Source: Bacteroidia bacterium | GTDB lineage: Bacteria > Bacteroidota > Bacteroidia > Flavobacteriales_D > Crocinitomicaceae | NCBI GenBank assembly: GCA_030427935.1 | Contig: JAUICI010000007.1 | Location: 1 to 57,816 of the forward strand | DNA length: 57,816 bases | Reading direction: 5' to 3' | Shown here: piece after piece, positions 1 to 8,978 of the stretch | Layout: each line of letters starts with the position of its first letter | Numbering within the stretch: position 1 is the stretch's first letter | Program-made: the position numbers and the translations under genes | The notes under the pieces: generated by a model | Database searches by the model: none | Seen by the model: the letters and a program-made list of their open reading frames with translations, nothing else | What the model was told of the DNA's origin: nothing

Positions 1-1361
1 CGGGTCAATTCAACACAGGAACAGGTGTTTTTGATGCCAATGGGTTAGCTGGAGGAGCTTACACATTTACCTATACCATTTCTGGAGCAGCACCTTGTGG
101 TGACGATGTTGCCTCATTCGTAATTAACGTGACAGAGCAACCCAATGCAGGTGCAGATGGAAATGCAACCTTGTGTAATACAACGGGAACTAACATCGAC
201 CTAAATACACTCCTAGTCGGAGCTGATCAGGGAGGTAACTGGACAGAAACTTCAGCTTCTGGGCAATTTAATGCGGGCACTGGAGTATTTGATGCTTCTG
301 GACTTGCTGGAGGAAATTATACGTTTAATTATACAGTACCCGGTATTGCTCCTTGTGCCGATGATATTTCAACTTTTACAATTACAGTAACTCCTGCACC
401 CGCTGCACCTGGACTTTCTGGTGGGGGAACATTCTGTGAAAACGATAATATTACCTTGAATGCAAACGGAACAGGCGGAACAATTACTTGGTATACGGAC
501 CCAGGGTTAAACAATGTATTCCAAACGGGAACATCCGCTACATTTACTGTCCCAATTGGAACAACAGTTCTTTATGTTCAAGAAGATAACGGATGCCCCG
601 GGGAAATTGATTCGATTGTTGTCATCGGTATTAGTGGTCCAACTTTATCGGTTCCTCTAATCGTAAATGGTTGTGAAGGGGATCTTTTGACAATAACGGC
701 GACCTCTAACGCCCCTTTAATTTGGAGCACAGGAGACACCACTTCAACTATTGAATTAACAGCTACAACCGACACTTTTGTTGTTGCTTCAGTTTTTACA
801 AGCTGTGACACACTTATCGATACGACATTCATCAATGTTTATCCAGGATTTACAATTGATGCTGGACCAGATCAAACAATTCCTCTTGGTGGTTCTACGA
901 CGATCGAAGCGACTTCAACTGGTTTGATAAACTCTATTAGCTGGAATCCACCAACATTTTTGGATTGTTCAACTTGTACCATGACGGAAGTTTATCCGAC
1001 TCAAGATGTGACCTATGTTGCGACCGCAATCGACGAGAATGGATGTATTGCTACAGATAATGTTACGATTACACTAGAAGGTGAAATTACGGTTTACATT
1101 CCGAATATCTTCTCACCAAATAAGGATGGAGAAAATGATGATTTTGGACCTTATGGACCAGAGTTTGAAACCTTTAAAATGGAAATTTATAATCGATGGG
1201 GAGGGCTTATCTGGCAGACAGATATCCCTGGTGGAAGATGGACTGGAAACCATGAAAATGGCGAACAATGTCAACAAGGAGTTTATGTTTATAAAATATG
1301 GGGAGTATTCCTTACTGGACAAACATTTGAAAGATCTGGGACAGTTATGATTACCCGTTAG
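1..1361 (+). CDS. T9SS type B sorting domain-containing repetitive surface protein (3' part)
   Basis: C-terminal part of a large secreted protein; the frame is open through base 3, so the start lies outside the window. The visible part begins with two copies of an 86-residue repeat (period 258 bp, units starting at about 3 and 261) carrying GQFN-GTGVFDA, AGG-YTF and an APC-DD cysteine motif, followed by Ig/PKD-like beta domains. The last roughly 90 residues (from about base 1081) are the gliding-motility-associated C-terminal domain (type B T9SS signal): IPNIFSPNKDGEND, IYNRWG, GVYVYKIWG. By family knowledge such proteins cross the outer membrane by T9SS and are anchored or released, often as adhesins. 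The stop codon overlaps the stop of the convergent gene. Confidence 0.9.
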   Translation, partial: GQFNTGTGVFDANGLAGGAYTFTYTISGAAPCGDDVASFVINVTEQPNAGADGNATLCNTTGTNIDLNTLLVGADQGGNWTETSASGQFNAGTGVFDASGLAGGNYTFNYTVPGIAPCADDISTFTITVTPAPAAPGLSGGGTFCENDNITLNANGTGGTITWYTDPGLNNVFQTGTSATFTVPIGTTVLYVQEDNGCPGEIDSIVVIGISGPTLSVPLIVNGCEGDLLTITATSNAPLIWSTGDTTSTIELTATTDTFVVASVFTSCDTLIDTTFINVYPGFTIDAGPDQTIPLGGSTTIEATSTGLINSISWNPPTFLDCSTCTMTEVYPTQDVTYVATAIDENGCIATDNVTITLEGEITVYIPNIFSPNKDGENDDFGPYGPEFETFKMEIYNRWGGLIWQTDIPGGRWTGNHENGEQCQQGVYVYKIWGVFLTGQTFERSGTVMITR

Positions 1362-2254
1362 TCCTGAAAACGCATTAATTGATCCAATTCGAATGACCAC
1401 TCTGGTGTTTCCAATTGACCTTCAAGGTCCTTGACAAAATACCATGGAGATCGATCATTCGATTGGGGATTAACCAAAACCTGCGTTTGCTGAGCAGGCA
1501 TATAAGATTGAGCCAATAAAAAGGCTTTATCTCCTTGATCATTTTGAACCACATCTAGAACAATAACCGCATGACCCGGATGTCCACCCAGAATAAAAAT
1601 ATCTCCTGGGAGAATGTCTTTTAATTCAACCTTCTTTAACTCTTTAGAAAGAGAAGCGGTTCCGCAGTATGAGTAAATCAAATTCATGTATTTCCTGAAT
1701 GTTTTCTCAGAATAATCTCGATTAGCTGTTTTGACCCAATTCACTTTAGATCCTTTGATGGAAGCGCGATAACCTTCGGCATATTTCTTATATTCTGCTC
1801 GATGTCCAGAAGTGAAATTGAAATGAATTTTGTCGTATTCCTTTCTTCCATAATGATAAGTCGCTTTTAAGTTCATGACAGCATCTGCACATTGATGCAA
1901 GTCTTTGGAGCCAATATTCTGATCAAAAACGGCACAGTAAACCGAAGGAGCAATTTTCTCTGATCCATCAAAATAATTCACTGGAGAACCATCTGGTTTT
2001 AAAGGGTGTGAAATCAAATACTCATGAAAACTACCCGCTTTCACATCTATTCTTTCGTATCCTTCCGGCAATAGAATTCTTTGGGAAACACCTTTGCCTT
2101 CTGGGTTAATCCAGCCTATCGTTTTTACTTCAGATCCCTTTTCAACTGACGATGTATCGGGCTTTGCTTTATTTACTTCAAGGTCATTGCCGGACTGACA
2201 AGAGGCCAATTGAGCCACAATAAAAAATAGAATGAGATTCACAGCAGATTTCAT
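1358..2254 (-). CDS. DUF4846 family lipoprotein
   Basis: 298 residues. The N-terminus is a lipoprotein signal with lipobox LASC (Cys at about residue 19), so the protein is probably membrane-anchored. The body resembles DUF4846: INPEG, LLPEGYERI, GSFHEYL, PLKPDGSPVNYFDG. The C-terminal half holds a cysteine (SYCGTASL) and, about 30 residues later, GDIFILGGHPGHAVIV, a spacing and style that recall papain-like NlpC/P60 or CHAP enzymes; this is my inference, since I know no assigned function for the family. It is convergent with the preceding T9SS gene and their stop codons overlap by 3 bases (TAA against TAG). Upstream is a shared divergent region with the M42 peptidase gene. Confidence 0.8.
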   Translation of the reverse strand: MKSAVNLILFFIVAQLASCQSGNDLEVNKAKPDTSSVEKGSEVKTIGWINPEGKGVSQRILLPEGYERIDVKAGSFHEYLISHPLKPDGSPVNYFDGSEKIAPSVYCAVFDQNIGSKDLHQCADAVMNLKATYHYGRKEYDKIHFNFTSGHRAEYKKYAEGYRASIKGSKVNWVKTANRDYSEKTFRKYMNLIYSYCGTASLSKELKKVELKDILPGDIFILGGHPGHAVIVLDVVQNDQGDKAFLLAQSYMPAQQTQVLVNPQSNDRSPWYFVKDLEGQLETPEWSFELDQLMRFQD

Positions 2255-2366
2255 AAACTTTTCTTTTGTAATGCTGTTTTAAAGATAAGTAACATTGGTC
2301 AGATTGATTATGCCGTAAAATTGACGTAATTTTAGGGTCTTAAATCGAAATTAAAATATTCTAGAT

Positions 2367-3431
2367 ATGGGCATCAATAAAAAATTACTGAAAAACATTT
2401 GTACAACACCAGGAGCTCCAGGATTTGAGCAAAAGGTACGTGAACTAGTTATCAAAGAAGTTAAGGGTCTCGTAGATGAGATTGAAACAGATAACATGGG
2501 AAATGTTTATGCGATCAAAAGAGGAACCAACAAAGGTAAAGATGCGAAGAAAGTCATGATTGGTGCACATATGGACGAAATCGGATTCATCGTTACACAT
2601 ATCGATGATAATGGATTCATTCGATTCCATACTTTAGGCGGATTCGATCCAAAGACTTTAACCGCTCAGAGAGTCATCATACATGGAAAGAAAGATGTTA
2701 TCGGAGTAATGGCATCTAAGCCAATCCATGTAATGTCTCCAGAAGAAAGAAATAAAGTAGCTAAGATTAAAGACTACTTTATCGATACAGGATTACCGGG
2801 AAAAGAAGTGAAAAAACTGATTAAAATTGGTGATCCAATTACTAGAGAAAGAGAATTCATCGAAATGGGTGAATGTGTAAACTCGAAATCATTGGATAAC
2901 AGGTTAGCTGTTTTCATTTTGATTGAAACTTTGAAGAAACTTAAAGGCAAAAAGATTCCTTTTGATTTATATGGGGTTTTCACCGTACAGGAAGAAGTCG
3001 GAATCCGAGGAGCAAATGTCTCTTCCATGCGAATCAATCCTGATTTTGGATTTGGATTGGATACCACAATTGCCTTTGATCTTCCGGGAGCAGCTGAACA
3101 TGAAAAAATCACGAAACTTGGAGAAGGAACCGCGATTAAAATCATGGATGCTTCAACAATCTGTGACTATCGAATGGTAGATTACATGAAGAAAACTGCA
3201 GATAAAGCAAAAATCAAATGGCAACCGGAGATTTTAACTGCTGGTGGGACAGACACCGCTGGAATTCAAAGAATGACTGAAGGTGGGTCAATTGCAGGTG
3301 CAGTTTCCATTCCAACAAGACATTTACATCAAGTAATCGAGATGGCGCATTGCGACGATATTCAAGGATCCATTGATTTACTTACCGCTTGTGTTCAAGG
3401 CTTAGATAAATACGATTGGTCATTTAAATAA
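2367..3431 (+). CDS. M42 family metallopeptidase (glutamyl aminopeptidase-like)
   Basis: 354 residues, the normal length for cytoplasmic M42 aminopeptidases, which form large tetrahedral complexes and trim peptides with a two-metal site. Visible ligands: H68 and D70 in GAHMDEIGF, D177 in SLDNRL, catalytic/metal E209-E210 in VQEEVGIRG, D232 in GFGLDTT, and H321 in the PTRHLHQ motif. There is no signal peptide. The TAA stop is immediately followed by the ATG of dxs, so the two genes are co-transcribed. A possible weak promoter is ATTG (2303-2306), 20 bp, TAATTTTA (2327-2334), one mismatch in each box. Substrate specificity cannot be read from the sequence. Confidence 0.92.
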   Translation: MGINKKLLKNICTTPGAPGFEQKVRELVIKEVKGLVDEIETDNMGNVYAIKRGTNKGKDAKKVMIGAHMDEIGFIVTHIDDNGFIRFHTLGGFDPKTLTAQRVIIHGKKDVIGVMASKPIHVMSPEERNKVAKIKDYFIDTGLPGKEVKKLIKIGDPITREREFIEMGECVNSKSLDNRLAVFILIETLKKLKGKKIPFDLYGVFTVQEEVGIRGANVSSMRINPDFGFGLDTTIAFDLPGAAEHEKITKLGEGTAIKIMDASTICDYRMVDYMKKTADKAKIKWQPEILTAGGTDTAGIQRMTEGGSIAGAVSIPTRHLHQVIEMAHCDDIQGSIDLLTACVQGLDKYDWSFK

Positions 3432-5378
3432 ATGAATAAATACAAGATTGGACATAAACTAGCTCAAATTGACACTCCCAAAGACCTAAGGGAGAAATTT
3501 GAATTGAGAGATCTTCCGGAAATTTCGGAAGAACTTCGAGACTATATTGTTGAAGTTCTTTCTGATATTGGGAATTCTCATTTTGGTGCCAGTCTTGGAG
3601 TAGTTGAACTCACGGTCGCTTTGCACTATGTTTTCAATACACCAGACGATCGAATTATTTGGGATGTCGGTCACCAAGCTTATGGACATAAAATTCTAAC
3701 AGGAAGAAGAGATCAGTTTCACACCAATCGTTTGAAAGGTGGCATTTCTGGCTTCCCAAAAAGAAAAGAAAGTGAATACGATGCTTTCGGTACAGGTCAT
3801 AGTTCAACCTCTGTCTCAGCTTCTTTGGGACAAGCTGTAGCCAATAGCTACCAAGGAAAAAACGCCCAACATGTAGCCGTAATCGGAGATGGAGCACTAA
3901 CGGGAGGAATGTCCTTTGAAGGCTTAAACCATGCAGGTGCTTTGAATAGCAACATGCTAATCATCTTGAATGACAATTGCATGTCCATCGACCCAAATGT
4001 GGGGGCTTTAAAAGAATATTTAACAGATATTACGGCTTCGAAAACTTATAACAAAGTCAAAGATGATGTTTGGAAAGTTTTAGGAAAAATTTCCAAGTTT
4101 GGTCCGAATGCACAAAGCATTGCCGCTAAAGTTTCAAAGACCGTGAAAGGCTCCTTCCTGAAGCAAAGTAATTTCTTTGAATCTTTAAACTTTAGATATT
4201 TTGGTCCGATAGACGGGCACGATGTGGTGGCTTTAACCCAAGTCTTGGGGGATTTGAAAGAAATTAAAGGGCCAAAAATATTGCACATCCTAACTAAAAA
4301 AGGAAAAGGCTATGAGCATTCAGAGTGGGGAGATCCTACACTTTGGCACGCACCCGGTGTTTTCAATAAAGATACAGGTGAAATTGTAAAAGTGAGTCCG
4401 GCTTCTCCTGAACCTCCGAAATTTCAGGACGTATTTGGACATAGTATCGTAGAATTAGCTGAGAGAAATCCGAAAATCATGGGAATTACTCCAGCCATGG
4501 CTACAGGTTGTTCATTGAATATCATGATGAAAGCCATGCCCGAAAGAACATTTGATGTGGGCATTGCTGAGCAACACGCCGTTACCTTCTCAGCTGGACT
4601 GGCCAGTGAGGGTATGATTCCTTTTTGCAATATCTATTCTAGTTTCATGCAGAGGGCTTTTGATCAGATTATTCATGATGTGGCTATTCAGAATCTGAAT
4701 GTCGTTTTTTGCTTGGATCGAGGGGGACTGGTTGGAGCAGATGGAAGTACACATCACGGAAGTTTCGATATTTCTTATATGCGAATGATTCCGAACATGA
4801 CCGTTGCAAGCCCTTTGAACGAAGAGGAGTTGCGAAACCTCATGTACTCGGCTCAGTTAGAAGACAAAGGTCCTTTTTCCATTCGTTATCCTAGAGGGAA
4901 AGGTGTGATGATCAACTGGAAAACTCCCTTCAAAGAGATCAAAATTGGTACTGGACAAAAATTAAGAAATGGAACCGATTTGGCCGTTTTGACTTTTGGT
5001 CCAATCGGAAATGAAGCCATCAAAGCCATTGAAAAAGCCGAAGAAGACGGCAAATCAATAGCGCATTACGATCTAAGGTTTGCAAAGCCACTGGATGAAA
5101 TCTTATTGCACGAAGTCTTTTCAAAATTTGATTCCGTCATTACTGTTGAAGATGGTAGCTTAATGGGAGGCATTGGATCTGCTGTATTAGAATTCATGTC
5201 TACGAATGGTTATAAAGCTGAAGTACTTCGTTTGGGTATACCAGATAGATTCATCAGTCAGGGAACACAAGAAGAATTGTGGAAGGAATGTGGGTATGAC
5301 TCGGAAGGAATTTATAAGGCTATTACTCATCAAATCAATAGCTCCACTAGTGAAAAGTCCAAGAAAAGAGTACTTTAA
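3432..5378 (+). CDS. dxs: 1-deoxy-D-xylulose-5-phosphate synthase
   Basis: 648 residues. Condenses pyruvate and glyceraldehyde 3-phosphate, the first step of the MEP isoprenoid pathway, and also feeds thiamine and pyridoxal synthesis. The thiamine-diphosphate binding motif GDGALTGGMSFEGLNHAG is split by a line break but intact, followed by LNDNCMSIDPNVGAL; GHQAYGHKILTGR and the catalytic glutamate in VGIAEQHAVTFSAG are also present. The transketolase C-terminal domain covers about residues 500-630. It starts on the base after the stop of the M42 gene with no gap. No terminator is visible after it before the cold-shock gene. Confidence 0.97.
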   Translation: MNKYKIGHKLAQIDTPKDLREKFELRDLPEISEELRDYIVEVLSDIGNSHFGASLGVVELTVALHYVFNTPDDRIIWDVGHQAYGHKILTGRRDQFHTNRLKGGISGFPKRKESEYDAFGTGHSSTSVSASLGQAVANSYQGKNAQHVAVIGDGALTGGMSFEGLNHAGALNSNMLIILNDNCMSIDPNVGALKEYLTDITASKTYNKVKDDVWKVLGKISKFGPNAQSIAAKVSKTVKGSFLKQSNFFESLNFRYFGPIDGHDVVALTQVLGDLKEIKGPKILHILTKKGKGYEHSEWGDPTLWHAPGVFNKDTGEIVKVSPASPEPPKFQDVFGHSIVELAERNPKIMGITPAMATGCSLNIMMKAMPERTFDVGIAEQHAVTFSAGLASEGMIPFCNIYSSFMQRAFDQIIHDVAIQNLNVVFCLDRGGLVGADGSTHHGSFDISYMRMIPNMTVASPLNEEELRNLMYSAQLEDKGPFSIRYPRGKGVMINWKTPFKEIKIGTGQKLRNGTDLAVLTFGPIGNEAIKAIEKAEEDGKSIAHYDLRFAKPLDEILLHEVFSKFDSVITVEDGSLMGGIGSAVLEFMSTNGYKAEVLRLGIPDRFISQGTQEELWKECGYDSEGIYKAITHQINSSTSEKSKKRVL

Positions 5379-5451
5379 CCCCGATTTAACGTAGAATTAT
5401 TCTTTTATTCAAATATAAAACCCTACTTTGCAAAGAATTTAAATTTTTAGA

Positions 5452-5643
5452 ATGAGTAAAGGAACAGTTAAGTTCTTTAATGAGACAAAAGGATATGGTT
5501 TCATTAAAGACGATGAGAACGACAAAGAGTATTTCGTTCACATTACAGGAATTATCGACAAAATCAAAGAAAACGACACTGTCGAGTTTGAACTCCAAGA
5601 AGGTAAAAAAGGATTAAATGCAGTGAACGTTAAAGTGTGCTAA
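5452..5643 (+). CDS. cold-shock domain protein (CspA family)
   Basis: 63 residues forming one complete cold-shock domain: GTVKFFNETKGYGFI (RNP1 region) and EYFVHITGI (RNP2 region). It binds single-stranded nucleic acids; family members act as RNA chaperones and antiterminators. It is slightly shorter than the usual 64-70 residues, with no extension. A strong intrinsic terminator follows 26 nt after the stop. Upstream, TACTTTG at 5424-5430 resembles a sigma-A -7 box but is one base short, so the promoter is not certain; read-through from dxs is also possible. Confidence 0.95.
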   Translation: MSKGTVKFFNETKGYGFIKDDENDKEYFVHITGIIDKIKENDTVEFELQEGKKGLNAVNVKVC

Positions 5644-5668
5644 AATTAAAACTTTATAAGATTACCAA

Positions 5669-5697
5669 AGGCGAACAGCAATGTTCGCCTTTTTTAT
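5669..5697 (+). terminator. intrinsic terminator of the csp gene
   Basis: 9-bp perfect stem AGGCGAACA (5669-5677) with TGTTCGCCT (5682-5690), GCAA tetraloop, followed by a T run. It ends transcription from csp and probably from dxs. Confidence 0.93.
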
Positions 5698-5809
5698 TTT
5701 CCAATAACGTATTTTTACTCTACACGCATAAGAAAAAAGCCTTTATTCATTGAATAATAAAAGGGAAATATTAAAATCTGATTTTCTGTGAGTTAGGAAA
5801 TATTGTTGA

Positions 5810-5844
5810 TTTGTAATTTTTATCAATATTCTTTCCTATCTTTG
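5810..5844 (+). promoter_or_regulatory. sigma-A type promoter of the candidate small RNA
   Basis: TATCTTTG at 5837-5844 is a perfect TAnnTTTG -7 box. TTTG at 5810-5813 lies 23 bp upstream, slightly longer than the 18-20 bp spacing of the other good promoters in this window. It faces a 400-bp stretch without a protein gene. Confidence 0.5.
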
Positions 5845-5849
5845 AAACT

Positions 5850-5990
5850 CCTCACACTCAGGAAAAGTTTATCACCTTATTTTTTGTTTGTCATTATTGA
5901 TGCTTATACAACGCCTCAATATACTTGTAACTAGTCTAGCCCGAAAAATCTTGTGAAACCTTCTTTCTGAATTCAGGGAGAGGGTTTTTT
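5850..5990 (+). ncRNA. candidate small RNA, possibly 6S-like
   Basis: The 408-bp gap 5644-6051 holds no credible protein gene. Within it a consensus -7 box is followed about 110 nt later by a strong terminator. The 5' part of the predicted transcript (ACTC, CUC, then CAGGAA) can also pair with the 3' arm (GAG-A-GGGU, UUUCUG), giving a rod with an internal loop, the general shape of 6S RNA. Bacteroidota have divergent 6S-type RNAs, so this is a reasonable hypothesis, but I cannot run a covariance model. The rest of the gap (5698-5800 and 5991-5998) shows nothing recognisable. Confidence 0.45.
5957..5990 (+). terminator. intrinsic terminator of the candidate small RNA
   Basis: Self-complementary 30-mer 5957-5986: two 15-nt arms meeting at GAATTC, all positions paired if G-U wobbles are counted (practical loop AATT), followed by six T (5985-5990). 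Confidence 0.75.
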
Positions 5991-5998
5991 GATGGAAT

Positions 5999-6028
5999 AA
6001 AAAAAGCCGCTCCCTCCAGAGCGGCTTT
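5999..6028 (-). terminator. intrinsic terminator of the 6052-8802 gene
   Basis: 10-bp perfect stem AAAGCCGCTC (6003-6012) with GAGCGGCTTT (6019-6028). On the minus strand it is followed by seven T. It can also work on the plus strand. Confidence 0.93.
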
Positions 6029-6051
6029 AAAAAATTAAAGGTAGGTATGAA

Positions 6052-8802
6052 TTACTTTTTGATTAGCTTCTCTTGGAAACTACCTTCTTGATTGATTACT
6101 TGAATTGTATACATACCAGACACTTCTCTCGTAATATCAATATTAAACTTCGTTCCGAAAGTTGTGGTTTGAAGCACGAGTTCTCCTCTTAGGTTATAAA
6201 CCTTAACTTCATTCTCTGCATCTCTCGAAGCTCCTTCCAACTCGATGTTGAAGATTCCTGTTGATGGGTTAGGAGAAGCTTTCATTCTTTGAACAGGAGG
6301 CTCAAATGAATAAACTGCAAAATCAAATAACTCGCATGACCCTTGACAAATAACATCATCTATAGTCACTTCAATTCTTCTTATTGAATTTGATGAAAAC
6401 GCCCTATTAAAATTGAGAACAGGTGCAGTTGTAGAAGTTGTCCATGGAGTCCCAAGAACTTGATTATTTGCATCATAATTAGTAATCGTCCAATAATAGG
6501 TACTATTTGGACAAATACCTGAATTATCTGCAACCATGCTAAATCTCCAAACATCTACTTGAGGATTGCCATAAGAAAACAGAATATAAGGGGTTGGGCT
6601 ACTAGACAATCCTTTTGAAATAACGGACGTGGAATTTGTAACTACATAGTCTTTTTCGAATACACCACAATCCGTTGTCATTACTAAAGTAAATGTTGAT
6701 GTAGCTCCAGCATTAACAGTAGCATACATAGAAAACCCTGTTTGACCTGCTAAAATATTCCCGTTTTGATCTTCCCAATGATAAGAGTATACAGCAGGAG
6801 AACCTAACAAGAATAAAGGATCTACTGAGAAACCAATTTGAATTCCCAAACTTGTCAACCCACAATAAGATATGTTTTCAGTACTCAAGTCTAAGGAAGC
6901 TGGATACCTTTGCTCAATAGTAATTTGCTCTTCTTTAATAGTACCGCAATCATCTGAAATCAATAATGTATATGTTCCCGGTTGATTAACTATATATGAT
7001 GATCCATTTTGAGTTGTAGTTCCGTCAGACCAAATATAAGTATGATTAGGATCGAAAGGAGCAACCGTAAGCGTCTGAGGTTCAAATCCTGTAAAAGTTG
7101 AATTTGGACATAAATAAGCACTTCCTACGATGACCTCAGAAGGTGTTCCATTGTCGCAACCTGTGCAAGAAGCCCCTGGTTGAACATTAGCCACATTAGT
7201 TTCGAAATAATTAGTGTTCTCAATTGTATTGATTTGACAAATAGACAACTCATTGGAATAGAATCTTTGTACAGAAGGAAACCTAAAAACACCAAAATCA
7301 CTTGATTTTTCAAATTGACAATTCTGACCTAATACATTAAAAGTTCCATATTTAAAATCATCCGCTGGATTAGAAGGGAAACTGTTAGCTGGATTATCAA
7401 CTCTTGGATAAAAGATGTATAGTTTATTATTTGTAAATAAAGCATTGCTAAAATCCCTTTCATCTTCAGACCAATTTCTACCAAAATCTGATTTAGTTTT
7501 ATTTTCATAAACTATATTTCCACTCGAAAGGTCTACAGACATTGTATAAATATCATTTTCTCCTCCATAAGTACCGTACGGCGTGGCTCCTCCATACTCC
7601 CATTTGGCAGAACCCATCATTAAAAACAGCCTATTGTTATCAGTAAATTGAGCTGATTTAATAAAATGACTAATCGTTGGTAAACTACCGTCTTGAAATT
7701 GTGAATTATAGACAGTTAGTTGATTTGCCACACCTGAAAGGCTTCTAATTTGATCTGATGTTGAATTTAATTGGGGGATATATTCACATACAAATGGAGA
7801 CCAATAGTTATCGCAGTTTGAGCCGGTCGAACCATTTAAACCAATATCACCAATCAAATATAATTTATCGTTAAACTCATTCTTCATTATTCTTCTAATA
7901 TTAAAGTAATCAGTTATTCCAGATACATTTTGACATAGTGGTGGAACATAATTTTGATTTAACTTCAATTGAGTATAGTCAACAAAGGATCCATTAGTAT
8001 TAAAGTGAATCAAAAAGTGAGCTGTTGAAAAATCGACATTATTTGGTGCTCCACCTGTTTCAAACCTTTGCATCGAGGCCGATACTATATATTGTCCTTG
8101 TGCCTCTATCACTGAAGTTCCTTTGCAATTTTGATATCCCGCAGGAAAGGTGTGTTGTACTTCACAACCAGCATTTCCAGCCCATACGCTATTAAAAAAA
8201 ACAACATTCCCAAAAGAATTTAACTTTAATAATGAAACTTCGCCAGTACCTTGGTTATTCCAGTTTAGAACGAATAACGCGCAATTATCTGAAGTCTCTA
8301 TAATTTGTGAACATGTCATTAATTTAGGATTTTTCTTGTCGTCTTGAAGTAAATGAGTTCCGATTAGTTTAAGGTTTAAATTAAACCTAAAAATAACCGA
8401 TTGGTTATTCATTGTGCCATAAACAAAATATCCGGTGGCTTTCCTATCTAGTCTGGGATTGGATAAAAACTGGACCTGTTCAACGATTAAACCAGAAAAG
8501 TCTTGAGATAAATCGACATTTTTAGTTACTAATACAGTTGATCCGTCAATCGAAACTTTGCTTAAAATTAATGACACATTATTGTCATCATACGAAACTA
8601 TTAGCCGGTCCACTGGATTTCCATTTTTGTCCAAAGTGGTGGTTGAAATATCTCTATTGGTTGTTGAATAGAATACACTTGGCATACCATTCGGTGCTAC
8701 CGCAGTGTGCCCAGGAACCTCATAGTCGTAAGAAGATAGATTTTGTGCTTTGCCCCACAATGCTCCTAGCATCATCGTGGCTACTAAAACGATTTTTTTC
8801 AT
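6052..8802 (-). CDS. secreted protein with T9SS type A sorting domain
   Basis: 916 residues. The N-terminal signal peptide is about 20 residues (KIVLVATMMLGALWGKAQ). The middle is long, beta-rich and without a catalytic motif that I recognise; there is a cysteine-containing stretch around GASCTGCDNGTPSEV and an Ig/PKD-like part (YIWSDGTTTQ, GTYTLLISDDCG). The last about 75 residues form a type A T9SS domain: SPNPSTGIFNIEL, VYNLRGELV, SGMYTIQV, ending in KLIKK. It is exported by Sec, then by T9SS to the surface or medium. Single gene with its own terminator. Two 13-bp direct repeats lie 90-123 bp upstream. Role unknown; adhesin or structural protein is a guess. Confidence 0.88.
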   Translation of the reverse strand: MKKIVLVATMMLGALWGKAQNLSSYDYEVPGHTAVAPNGMPSVFYSTTNRDISTTTLDKNGNPVDRLIVSYDDNNVSLILSKVSIDGSTVLVTKNVDLSQDFSGLIVEQVQFLSNPRLDRKATGYFVYGTMNNQSVIFRFNLNLKLIGTHLLQDDKKNPKLMTCSQIIETSDNCALFVLNWNNQGTGEVSLLKLNSFGNVVFFNSVWAGNAGCEVQHTFPAGYQNCKGTSVIEAQGQYIVSASMQRFETGGAPNNVDFSTAHFLIHFNTNGSFVDYTQLKLNQNYVPPLCQNVSGITDYFNIRRIMKNEFNDKLYLIGDIGLNGSTGSNCDNYWSPFVCEYIPQLNSTSDQIRSLSGVANQLTVYNSQFQDGSLPTISHFIKSAQFTDNNRLFLMMGSAKWEYGGATPYGTYGGENDIYTMSVDLSSGNIVYENKTKSDFGRNWSEDERDFSNALFTNNKLYIFYPRVDNPANSFPSNPADDFKYGTFNVLGQNCQFEKSSDFGVFRFPSVQRFYSNELSICQINTIENTNYFETNVANVQPGASCTGCDNGTPSEVIVGSAYLCPNSTFTGFEPQTLTVAPFDPNHTYIWSDGTTTQNGSSYIVNQPGTYTLLISDDCGTIKEEQITIEQRYPASLDLSTENISYCGLTSLGIQIGFSVDPLFLLGSPAVYSYHWEDQNGNILAGQTGFSMYATVNAGATSTFTLVMTTDCGVFEKDYVVTNSTSVISKGLSSSPTPYILFSYGNPQVDVWRFSMVADNSGICPNSTYYWTITNYDANNQVLGTPWTTSTTAPVLNFNRAFSSNSIRRIEVTIDDVICQGSCELFDFAVYSFEPPVQRMKASPNPSTGIFNIELEGASRDAENEVKVYNLRGELVLQTTTFGTKFNIDITREVSGMYTIQVINQEGSFQEKLIKK

Positions 8803-8891
8803 AAATAAGATAAATTAAGAATTTCGACAAAGTTCCGTCAAATACTACACTTAATCTTATTATGCAAGGAATAAGTAATGTGAAGGTGGAA

Positions 8892-8925
8892 TTTTGTCAT
8901 GAAATGCCCGTTTTTTGTCATGAAA
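8892..8925. repeat. two 13-bp direct repeats, 21-bp period
   Basis: TTTTGTCATGAAA occurs at 8892-8904 and again at 8913-8925, exactly two helical turns apart, each with a TCATGA palindrome in the middle. They sit upstream of the T9SS gene 6052-8802, behind a weak promoter-like pair (CTTG 8865-8868, TAGTATTTG 8839-8847, minus strand). This geometry suits a dimeric activator, but no regulator can be assigned. Confidence 0.45.
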
Positions 8926-8978
8926 ATTCAATTCCAATGAAAATTTGATTTTATACAGGTCAAAGGTGAAACTTTTGT

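Noticed and set aside
5424-5430. TACTTTG as promoter of the cold-shock gene
   Set aside because: One base shorter than TAnnTTTG and no -33 box; kept only as a remark.
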